DNA of 64,000 nt. Origin: Lactifluus volemus (lineage: Eukaryota > Basidiomycota > Agaricomycetes > Russulales > Russulaceae). Position numbers and translations under genes: made by a program. Of this stretch, positions 25,411 through 34,480 are shown in pieces. Each line of letters starts with the position of its first letter. Position 1 is the first letter of the stretch. The stretch is taken from NCBI GenBank assembly GCA_022376515.1, contig WTXI01000025.1:124001-188000 (forward strand), given 5' to 3'. The notes beneath the pieces are model-generated. The model was not told where the DNA came from and made no database searches. It saw nothing but the letters and a program-made list of their open reading frames with translations.

Positions 25411-26901
25411 TAGACTGTCTGGGGGCCAGGCCGGGCCAGGGCCACCCCCATTTTGCCCGGCCCTGGCCCTGGCCCTCAGGGCCAGTCTGCCCTGCAGTTG
25501 GCCCTGGCCCTTGGAGGGCCAGCATCAGCTGGCCCGGGGCCGACCCGGCCCTACCCCTTAAAAAAAAATCAGTCAATTAATTAATTTCAGTAAAAGTGTC
25601 TCACACTTGCTTGCATAATCAGCTCACAGCTACTATCTGACAACTGTACATGCTGGGATTCGAACTCTCGACCAGTGCATACCAAAACTAAGGCTCTTGG
25701 ACAGTTCACCACTACACCATAGCAGCTCGATTAAATTTTTTCCCATAGCTTATCTTAAACAATTGTCTTGCCTCAGCCCATATGCCTGCCACTTCACTTA
25801 GTCAACTCGAACTTCAAGTTGCGACTTGCCTTTTCACGCCCCCTCCTGCATCCCTTTCTGTCTCCATGCCTGCTTTCTGTCACCGCCATCGCATCACCAT
25901 CGCCCCTCTCGTGCCCTTTCTGTCGTCGCCATCTCCCACCCTCCATCTTCGCCTCTCTCACGCCCTCTTATTGCTGCTACCCCTCGCTCTCGTCACCGCC
26001 ACCGCTCGTCCCCTGTCGTCATCACCACTCGCCCTCTGTCGTTGCCACCGCTCGCCCCATGTTGTTGCCACCACTCTGTTGATTGCATGGTACATGCTGG
26101 TGCGTCATGGCATTTTCTTTGACTTCTTGCACTAATCTTTTTTTTTTCTCATTCCCCTTTTCGTCCCCCAGCTGCTGGCACTGAGGGGTGTTACACGTGG
26201 ACATTCGATGGCATCACTGTCATTCGGGCGTTGCTTTTGCAACCGTCCGACGCTTGACACCTGCGACTGGGACACTCACGTGACGTCTCCCCAAAGTCTT
26301 GCCTGGGTGCGCCGCCTGCCATCTCCCCTTGCCACCGCTGCGGTGGCCACTGCTACCCCAATGCTGCGGCTGCTGCCCCGCCATGGTTGCTGCTACCCTG
26401 ACCCCGCTGCCATGATCCAGACGCTGTCGCCCCTGCCCTGATGCCGCCGCTGCCACGCTGCTGCTGCTATCCAGATGCCGCCACTGCTGTCCAGATAGTG
26501 TCGCCTCTGCCGCCGCTCTGCCGTTGCTACTGCTGCCCTGACGCTGCTGCCACTGCCCCGCCGTCGCTGCTGTGCCCCCCCCATCGCTTTTGCTTCCCTG
26601 ATGCCGCTGCCACTGCCCCGCTGCCCCTGCTGTCGCTGCTGCTGCCCCGACGCTGCCGTCACTGCCCCGCCACCCCTGCCGCTGCCCTGACGCCCCCATT
26701 GCGGCACCACCCTACAGCCCCACCCTCGCAGCCTCCCTATGGGTAGGGCCAGCAGGGTCGGCCCTGGGCCGACCCCTAAGGGCTGGTCGTAAATCTCTCT
26801 GGCCCTGGCCCTGGAAATAAGGGCAGGGCCACCCTGGTGCTGGCCTGGCCCTAGGGCCAATGAGGGCCAGCAATTTGCTGGCCTGGCCCCTGGACAGTCT
26901 A
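25411..26901. mobile_element. Non-autonomous hAT-like element, copy 1 (1491 bp)
   Basis: Termini TAGACTGTCTGGGGGCC and its near-reverse complement GGCCCCTGGACAGTCTA, flanked by an exact 8-bp duplication CTGGTAGC (25403-25410 and 26902-26909). The empty site with a single CTGGTAGC is present in the sister LTR near 60225. GGCCCTGGCCCTGG-type subterminal repeats sit at both ends. The inside holds a tRNA-like block, a pyrimidine-rich part and a GCTGC-rich low-complexity part. There is no transposase. 8-bp duplication and short TIRs are hAT traits; the superfamily call is inference. Confidence 0.85.
25655..25728 (-). repeat. tRNA-like (pol III A/B box) module in hAT copy 1
   Basis: On the minus strand it contains an A-box-like TGGTGTAGTGG and a B-box-like GAGTTCGAATCCC about 40 bases apart, as in tRNAs and tRNA-derived SINEs. 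The arms do not pair into a good cloverleaf, so it is not called as a functional tRNA. The same module occurs in hAT copy 2. Confidence 0.55.
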
Positions 26902-27324
26902 CTGGTAGCTCATACCCCAGCTTCGGCTTTAACCCAAATCGACTTGTTTCACTCTCCAGAAAGACAGAGCTCTCCCCTCCTCTTCCCCTCTTTTCTCTTA
27001 TCCCCCTAAATGCCCTAATAAGACCCTTGAAGCTTGGTGGTTGTGCTACAACACCACAGGACTCAGTGCGTCAGCACTTGGAGTGTCCCTGAGCCTAGGT
27101 CTTAGGAGAGACCAGAACAATCAGACCCTTGTTGGGACCTGGCCCTAGTCGAGCCATAACAAAAGCCAAAGCTCTTACCTACCAGTGTATGTCTACCTGG
27201 GACTACCTACAATGACCAGAATACATTCGGATCAAAGAATTGTTGATCGATGCACACCTGAACAAGAATACAGCAGTACGACAAGCCTTCTTGACTTCTT
27301 ACCACCACCATCAATTTTACAACG

Positions 27325-27456
27325 ATGTCCTCCCCCCCTCCGTCTCCCTCCCCTCTTTCCCCTTCCCTTAAGCTTGGTAACCTTGGCTCCGCGCTATGGG
27401 CAGCCAGCCAGAAGCAGTTGGCAGAGATTGCAGCCGTGAGACTTTCCAACCCTCCC
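27325..27456 (+). pseudogene. Gypsy-A gag start, truncated by the gypsy-B LTR
   Basis: ATG at 27325 followed by a Pro/Ser-rich leader and SALWAASQKQLAEIAAVR, then cut at 27456 where the gypsy-B LTR begins (TGTCACGG). It lies 164 bp after the gypsy-A 5' LTR, the expected place for gag. The rest of this element is not in the window in continuous form. Confidence 0.6.
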
Positions 27457-28391
27457 TGTCACGGTTCGCAGGGACTGTGGCTCGAAGTGAGTGTCGTTCG
27501 GGTTGGCTATTTGCTGTGGCGAGTCAGACAAGACTAGCAACACCAAATAGTCGATTCTAGCACACGCAGGCAAGGTCCTGTAAGGAGTAGACTTGACTGT
27601 GCAAACTCTCAGTGTTCATATTGTGTGAGATGGACTAGCGGACCGGCGCACGCAATGGTCAGAGTTACCGTTCCTAAAAAAGATAGATGGTGGCAGATGG
27701 GTTAATGACGATGTGTAGGTTCAACCACAACACGGGTGTGAGCATACTATGGCCAGAAAAGATCTTTCTAGCCCTAGTACGTTAGTGCGAGGTTAAACTA
27801 AGGTTCAAGGGTGGATGCGGTGTGAGAAGTGGGAATTACTTCTTGCAGTGTGTTCGTATTAGGGTTCAGGCGTCTGTGAGCTAGTTCCAAAGGTAATGGA
27901 CCAAGTGAACAGATGTCTGATGGTGGCGCAAAGTACCTAGATCAAGGTACGAAGAGGGGATTCACAAGAAGAGAGGAGAAGATGCGATGTGAGTGTGAGC
28001 AGGAGACAATGAACTGTGATTCTGGACGAAGCTGAAGCTGGGGCTTTAGCTCGTCCACAGAGCCCTATTTATGCGTACAGAGGGCCAGCCAACTATCCTA
28101 CAAGGGTCACAGTAAAGTAGCGAAGTCAAGACCATTAACTAAGGACCTGAGTCAGTTCTGATGACTCAAGAACTGACTCAGTGTGTCTGACTCAAGATCT
28201 GAGTCAAGAATGCTGACTCAAGATTTGAGTCATGATCCCTGAGTCAAATACACGTCCAAAACGGTGACGCACAGCCCCTAGAAGTTGAACAGAGGGGGCT
28301 GGCCAAGGAAAGGGGTTCTAGATCATAACACAAGTCGAAAAATAGACGGAAAACAGTAGGAATGGGCCAGACAGCCTGCATAACCGTAACA
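27457..28391 (-). mobile_element. Gypsy-B 3' LTR (935 bp)
   Basis: On the minus strand it starts TGTTACGG (28391) and ends CCGTGACA (27457). It is immediately preceded by a purine-rich tract (TAAGAGAGAGGGTAC), the usual plus-strand primer next to a 3' LTR, and by the end of the gypsy-B pol region. It inserted into the gypsy-A gag start. Confidence 0.8.
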
Positions 28392-28428
28392 GTACCCTCT
28401 CTCTTAGGTGCATGTACCACCATGCGCC

Positions 28429-29501
28429 TCAGTCACCTCTGTCCATGGATTCCCAGTCAATGTCATCCCAGAGCGCCTCACCTGCATCTATGTCATCCAT
28501 GTCATACTCATCCCAGTGATGAGCAATGGGCTGTAACTCCGTGGCCTTGACGGGACACTTCCTCCCATAGTATTGGTGGTCAGGGAAGACCTGGCACCTG
28601 TAAACGGTGCAACGCGCATGGGGGTGGTAACAGTCGTGGGAGTAGTGCCCCCTCTTCTGCATCAGGAAAACCCATTTTGCCTTAAACTGTATTAGATGCT
28701 CCTTAAAACTTACTTAAGATGTTGGTAATTAGATCCTCAATGTTGGTAAGTTGAGGATCTAATTACCAACATCTTAAGTAAGCTTTAAGGAGCATCTAAT
28801 ACAGTTTAAGGCAAAATGGGTTTTCCTGATGTGGCAATAGAGGCACTCCCTCCACAAGGGGCAATCTTCATACTTGTGGTTCACCCCGTCTCTGTTGCAC
28901 TTCCCACAGTAGAGGAATGCTTGCCCTTCCTCTTGCGCTTACCTGTGATTCTCAGAGGGCTAACTCCGGAATCACCACCAGACGGCCCCCCATGCGATGA
29001 AGACGTGATGATGGGTGAATGTAGGCCATCCCCATCTGCTGCACGTACCCCCTGGAGTTGATGATCACCGTCACCTGCAGAAGGTTGGGCCCAGCTGAAG
29101 ACCTTCCAGGGATCGTAAGGGGATTTGGGTCGCAGTGTGTGGGGGTCTCCAGTGACATGACCTCCGGCTGGAACCTCATGTCTGCTGCTAGAGACTCCAG
29201 GGCTTCCTGGATAGGCAAGAGTTGGGGAGGCGGCATTGGGCCTGGGAGAGGAGATGGAGTCCTCAGATGGTACGAGGGGCTTTGGCGAGGTTCTTGGCGA
29301 GGCGAGTGGGTGGTCCTCCTGTACGGTGGAGGCGCTGATCTGGACTGGTCCTGCTGGGGTGTCTGTGGCAAGGGACATCTCTGAGAAGGACCACTCTCCC
29401 CCCTCACAGACCGCAAGGGTGTTGAATGACGAGTTGAGGAGTTCGAGGTAGTCCTCCTCTGAGTTTGGGTATTGGAATGCAAGGTGTAGGGCATTACTCA
29501 T
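28429..29501 (-). pseudogene. Gypsy-B post-chromodomain extension with CCHC-like fingers
   Basis: The Ser/Pro-rich segment MSNALHLAFQYPNSEEDYL is followed by Cys/His-rich sequence. One knuckle, CLYC-QKRGHYSHDC, is split by the palindromic element at 28660-28831; removing it with one TG duplicate rejoins TGC CAG AAG in frame. More Cys/His pairs follow (HARCTVYRCQ). There is a frame difference inside the region, so it is probably not translated as one piece. The role in the element is unknown. Confidence 0.6.
28660..28831. mobile_element. CATCAG palindromic element, copy 1 (172 bp)
   Basis: Starts CATCAGGAAAACCCATTTTG and ends with its reverse complement. The arms of about 80 bp differ at one position around a short centre. 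It is flanked by TG on both sides (28658-28659, 28832-28833). Excision with one TG restores a zinc-knuckle reading frame. No coding capacity. Confidence 0.9.
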
Positions 29502-29531
29502 GGAGGAGGAGGTAATGGGAGTGGTGATGGT

Positions 29532-30854
29532 TCAGATTTGTCTCTTCCTCTTTGCTTTTATCCTTCCTCCCCCCATCGCATTGGGGTTGCGCTGATAGAA
29601 TTCCTTAATGAGCTCTGGAGCCTTCACATTGCCAGCAGGTTCCCAACTATCATGAGTGGGTGAATATCCCTTCCAAAGAAGGAGATACTCAAGCTTTTCT
29701 GCCTTCCCTTTCTTGTGCGCATCAATGATCTGTTCCACCTCATATTCTGGTTCACCTTCCATCAGATCAGGTGGCGGTTCTGCGAAGTTGTGCCCATGCT
29801 CCTCTGTCTCCTTGTAAGGTGTTAACAAGGACGTGTGGAAGACATTGTGAATGCGCCAGTGTGGGGGAAGCTGGAGGCGATACACCACTGGGGAAATGAC
29901 ATCAATGATGGGGAATGGGCCATATCTTTTTGGCCCCAACTTTGCAGACAGATATATTGTCTTTAGGTTTGTTCCCTCCAACAATACTTGTTGTCCTTTT
30001 TCGAATGGGTGGAAGCATCTTTGGCCCTTCTTTCTCTGGCGTCGTTTCAGCCACAGTTCCTGTGCTTTTCTGATAGCATCTTGAGCACGTTCCCTAGCCT
30101 CTTTCAGCCACATTTGCCTCTGGTGCAATGCAGGGACATTTGTGCTTTTTCTGGAGAGGCGAATGATTGGGTTTGTGCCCCACAAGAGCTCAAAGGGAGT
30201 CTTCCTTGTGCTCGCATTTGGCCAGGAATTGTGGACAAATTGGGTGAGAGGAAGAAGGTTTGCCCAGTTGTCTTGTTGGCTGCTTCCATAGATCCATAAA
30301 TACTGTTCCACCCACTGATTGGCACGTTCTGATTGTTCATCAGTCTGCGGGTGATAAGTAGAGCTGATGTTCTGTGTGATTCCTAATAGTTCACACATCT
30401 GGCAGGTGAAGTGCTCAGTAAAACGGGGATCTCTGTCTGAAATGACATGGTGGGGGCAGCCAAAGAGAGGGAAGATGCGTTCCACATAGAGCCAGGCCAC
30501 TTCCTCTGCGTCAATCGTCTTTTGACAGGGCAGGAAGAAGGCTGTCTTCAAACAATCATGGTCCACTATAGTGAGGATTGAGTCATACCCCTTCGAAACT
30601 GGGAGATTGGTGATGAGGTCAAGTGAAATTGTCTGGAAGGGGATCACTTTTTGCTCAACAGTAATCGGCATCAGTGGTGGTTTGGGTTTCACAGTGTTAG
30701 GCTTCATCATTTGGCAAGTTGCACACCCTTTGACATAACTCTGAATAAATTGTCGCATTGTCGGCCACCAGTAGTCTTCAGACACCTTCTGAAGTGTCGT
30801 GGCAATGCCTGGGTGTCCAGCCAAGGCGTGGTCATGGTATTCACATAGGATCTG
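29532..30854 (-). pseudogene. Gypsy-B copy 1 integrase and chromodomain
   Basis: HHCC zinc-binding start (HDHALAGHPG, CATCQMMK), integrase core with Asp in SLDLITNLP, ISDRDPRF, and Glu in EQSERANQWVE, then the GPFPIIDVISPVVY region and a chromodomain (EYEVEQIIDAHKKGK, YLLLWKGYSPTHDSWEP). The 430-residue block is open. Upstream it is separated from RNase H by an in-frame TGA at 30855-30857 where CGA is expected. The chromodomain places it with chromoviruses. Confidence 0.88.
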
Positions 30855-32641
30855 TCACTTCAGACCTTCCCGATCTGTAACCACAGGTCTCCCTTGATGT
30901 ACCCAGTGGTGATTTACTGAGTCCAATGGGTAAGAGCGATGCAGCTCTGTGAAATAGTCCGGTGTGCCTGCTTGCCAATCCCAAACCTGCTGTTCAAGAC
31001 CGCTGACTTCCGCTGCCCACGTGAAACGTTTGTCAGGTAGGACAAGGGTGTTTTTGTTATCATGTTTCCCTTTGTCCACTCCTGGTGGTCTGGACAGCGC
31101 GTTAGCCCTATTCAGCTTGCCAGGGCGGTGCACTAGCTTGTAATTGTAGTCTGCAAGGTCACTAAGGTACCTTGCTACGCATCGGTTAATTCTCTGGGGT
31201 TGCCGGTAGTATCGAAGATTGTTATGGTTGGTGTGCACAATGGCAGTGAAGAGAGAGGAGAGGAACAAGTGTCTCCATCGCCGCAGACCTCGGATCACTG
31301 CTAAGAGCTCTCTATTGTGGACGTCGTACCCTCTCTAAGCCTCGTTCAATGTCTGGGAGTGGTAGCCCACCAGACAGAGCCTCTGTTTGTCATTTCTTTG
31401 ATAGAGGATGGCTCCAGTGGCATACTGGGACATGTCCACCTCCATCTCAAAGGGGTGGTCATAGTCAGGTCTTTGGAGGACAGGATTGGACTCTATGATT
31501 TGGAGGAGTGCATCCAAGGCTTTGGTGCATTCATCTGTCCACTTGAATGGTCATTCCTTCTTCAGCAAGGCAGTAAGTGGTGCCGCAAGGTGCGTGAAGT
31601 GGGGAATGAATGGTCTCTGGTACCCCAAAACACCAAGTGTGCTCCAGACCTCCTTTACTGAAGACAAGGTTCGAGGCCACTGAGATAGTCCCTTCCTCTT
31701 TGTGGGATCGATGCAGATGGTCCCATGTTCCACACGGATGCCAAGGTAGTCAATGCTGGTCTGCTCAAACTTGCACTTCGACAGTTTGAGGAAGAAGGAT
31801 TCTTGGCGGAACATCTCAAGGATTTCTCGAACTATCCTTCTGTGTTCTCCTACATCTCCTCCTGTGGCAACCAAGACATTGTCCATGTATACAAACACCT
31901 TCCCTGGGTAGCGGTTCATGATCTTGGCAAAGACCCAATCCATGCAATGTTGGAAAGTGGCTGGAGAGTTCTGGAGGCCGAAGAGCATCAACTTTGGTTG
32001 GTACAGGCCAAAGGGAGTCTTAAATGTGGCCTTCCACCGATCCTCAGGGTGAATTTGGATGTTATGATAGCCCCAATGAATGTCCAATGCCGTGAAGAGG
32101 GTGCGTCCATGCAGCGCTTCCAGAATTTGTTCAATGCGAGGGATGGGGTACACATCTCGGATCGTCCAACTGTTCACCTCCCTATAGTCCTGGATGGGTC
32201 GAAGACTCCTATCTCTCTTCTTTATGAAGAACCAAGGGGTCAACCAAGGAGAGTTGGACTTTTCAATGAATCCCTACTGCTCATTCTCTTTTAAGAACTT
32301 CTGGGTCACTTCTCTTTCCTCCCTTGTGAGGGCATAGACTTTACAATTAATAGTAGCTGGGGCGTCCTCCTTCAAGATGATGGCATGATCTTCTGGTCAT
32401 GAAGGCGGGAAGTGGTGGGATTTCTCCTCATCAAAGACGTCTGCATAGTCCCAGTATTGGGGTGGTAACACCTTGTGTTTTTCCCCACTGGCTACCTGCT
32501 CTTGGTGCGCTTTTATGGCCCATTCCTGGGCCACATTGGTGCGATCAATGTGGGCTGGTTCCTTCTCCCTTTCCTTGTGTATTTGGTGGGGATGCTGGTA
32601 TTTTCTCCACTTGGTTTCGATCCGCACTCCCCCATCCCGTA
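30855..32641 (-). pseudogene. Gypsy-B copy 1 reverse transcriptase/RNase H (inactive)
   Basis: RT with FFIKKRDRSLRPIQDYREVN, TALDIHWGYH and the active site VYMDNVLVAT, in which the second catalytic Asp is Asn. RNase H remnants include EVDMSQYATGA and HTNHNNLRYY (Asp to Asn). Stops fall at 32294 (TAG where copy 2 has TGG), 31551 (TGA, CGA expected), about 31335 (TAG) and 30855. Nearly all are explained by C:G to T:A changes. The upstream end is cut by the hAT-like element at 32642. Confidence 0.85.
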
Positions 32642-34058
32642 TAGACTGTCTGGGGGCCGGTCTGGGCCATGGCCCCCCCCATTTTGCCTGGCCCTGACCC
32701 TGGCCCTCAGGGCCGGTCCGCCCTGCAGTTGGCCCTGGCCCGACCTGGGGCCGACCCAGCCCCACCCCTTAAAAAAACTATTAAGTTAATTAATTAGTTC
32801 TGGTAAAACTTTCTCACACTTGATCACATAATCAACTCACAGGCTCCCTTCTGATAATTGCACAACCCCGGGATTTGAACTCTCAACCACTGCACACAGA
32901 AATTGAAACTGATGACATCTTTACCATTACACCATCCGAGCTCAATATATTTTTCCTCCATAGCTTCTCTTAAACTGTTGACTTGCCTCAGTCCTTTACT
33001 TTTTCAACATGTTCAACTCTCGCACTTGCCTTGTGATCCGCTCCCTTGCCCCATGTCGCCGTGCCCGTGCCCACTCTCATTTTCCGCCACCTCTGTCTTT
33101 GCCCTCCCTTCTCTCGCACCTTCTCTGTCGCCCCCATCGCCCCGTCTCACGCCTCACATCCTCGGACTCTTCTGTCACCCCGCCCTCTGGTGCCGCCGCC
33201 TTCTCTTGGTGCCATCGTCGCGACACCTCCCCATCGCCACTACCACTGCCGTGGCCTGTTAGCTTGGTCCATTGGTGTGTCATGTTCTTTTTTTTTGACT
33301 TTTCACAACTAATCTTTCTTTACTTGTTTCCTTTTCCCCTCCTGCATCTCCTTCGAGGGATGTCCCTGCACCCACCCGTAGACAGTCTATTGGTGTCACG
33401 GTCGCTTGGGCGTCGCTGTTGCGACCGTCCAAGCCCCTGATGCCAGTGACTCGTGCTATGGCGTGCGCGGGTCCCCTCCACTGTGCCGCACCTGCCATCT
33501 CCCCCTTCGTGCACCACCATTCCTAACGTGGCAGTTGCTGTCCCAACACAGTGTGCCGCCCCCCTTGCTGCCGCCGTTCCCAACGCAGCCGTTGCTGTCC
33601 CGACACAGTGATTGCTGTCCCGCCACCGCCGTTCCAGATGCAACCGTTGCGGCCCACACAGCGGCTGCTATCCAGATGGTGCCGCCCCTACCATCTCCCC
33701 CCTCGCCGCTGCCGTTCCCAACGTGGCCGTTGCGGCCCGACACAGCGGTTGCTGTCCCGCCACCGCAGTTCCATATGCGACCGTTGCGGCCCACACAGCG
33801 GGTGCTGTTCTGACGCCGCTGTCCCTGCATCGTTCCCGACGCCACCCACACCACTGTTCTGCATGCCCGCAGCCCGCCCTCCTTCCCACCACCACACCGC
33901 CCTGTCTAGGGTAGCCAGGGCAGGGCCGGCCCTAGGGCTGACCCTAAGGGCCGGTCGTAAAACTCTCTGGCCCTGGCCCTGGAAATAAGGGCAGGGCCAC
34001 CCTGGTGCTGGCCCGGCCCTAGGGCCAACAAGGGCTGGCCCAGCCCCCAGACAGTCTA
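32642..34058. mobile_element. Non-autonomous hAT-like element, copy 2 (1417 bp)
   Basis: Ends TAGACTGTCTGGGGGCC and GCCCCCAGACAGTCTA, flanked by the exact 8-bp duplication ATCCCGTA (32634-32641 and 34059-34066). The uninterrupted equivalent is in gypsy-B copy 2 near 39485-39495 (ATCCCATA on the complementary strand), confirming the insertion. Internal layout as in copy 1: GC-rich subterminal repeats, tRNA-like block, C-rich low-complexity tract. No transposase. Confidence 0.88.
32868..32943 (-). repeat. tRNA-like (pol III A/B box) module in hAT copy 2
   Basis: Minus-strand A-box-like TGGTGTAATGG and B-box-like GAGTTCAAATCCC, in the same position and orientation as in copy 1. The conserved spacing in two diverged copies suggests it is an old part of the element. 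No good cloverleaf was drawn. Confidence 0.55.
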
Positions 34059-34460
34059 ATCCCGTACCTCTCCCTTGGCCCAATCGATGCGAGGATTGAA
34101 CTCTGAGAGCCAGGGATGTCCTAGGAGTACGCGATCCTTGCCAAGATTGGTGATGTAGAACCGCTGGAGGGTGTCCTTGCTTCCTAAGAGACATTGAAGG
34201 ATGCAGTATTCCGTGAGCATTCCAGCCTGGTTCTGAGTCCCATCCACATTGTACACATAGCGAGGGTGAGGAAGTTTCTGGGTGCTAAGTCCCCATTGTC
34301 AGACCGTCCATTGGTCAAGGAAGTTTTCCATGGCTCCACTGTCGATTAATGCGACGTCTGCGACCATTTTGTGGACATTTGAAAATGAAATGGGCAAATT
34401 CAAAGCATTGGCATTGGCATAGCTAATGTACATTCGTTTCAGTCCTAAGGCTCATACCCA
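34059..34460 (-). pseudogene. Gypsy-B copy 1 aspartic protease region
   Basis: Reads LPISFSNVHK...VADVALIDSGAMENFLDQ with the DSGA catalytic triad intact, then a TGA (CGA expected) and LPHPRYVYNVDGTQNQAG, LLGHPWLSEFNPRIDWAKG. The fold matches retropepsins of Ty3/gypsy elements. The region is cut downstream by hAT copy 2. Confidence 0.75.
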
Positions 34461-34480
34461 GGTCGCACAGCACAAGCTCT

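Larger units (their letters stand above)
25152..27161 (+). mobile_element. Gypsy-A 5' LTR, split by a hAT-like insertion
   Basis: Starts TGTTACAG and ends CCATAACA. Subtracting the 1491-bp insertion (25411-26901) and one 8-bp duplication leaves 511 bp, matching the 518-bp LTR at 59965-60482 on the opposite strand. TATA-like sequence (gtataagtagg) lies at 25386. It is followed by an untranslated leader and the gag start at 27325, so it is a 5' LTR. Confidence 0.85.

Noticed and set aside
25655..25728. A functional tRNA gene
   Set aside because: A and B boxes are present but acceptor and T stems do not pair properly; reported as a tRNA-like module only.
26220..26860. Gly/Ala/Gln-rich ORFs inside hAT copy 1
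   Set aside because: Translation of GCTGCTGCC-type repeats; the equivalent part of copy 2 does not preserve the protein.
28660..28831. CRISPR array or transcription terminator
   Set aside because: Single long palindrome with target duplication inside a eukaryotic TE; not direct repeats with spacers.
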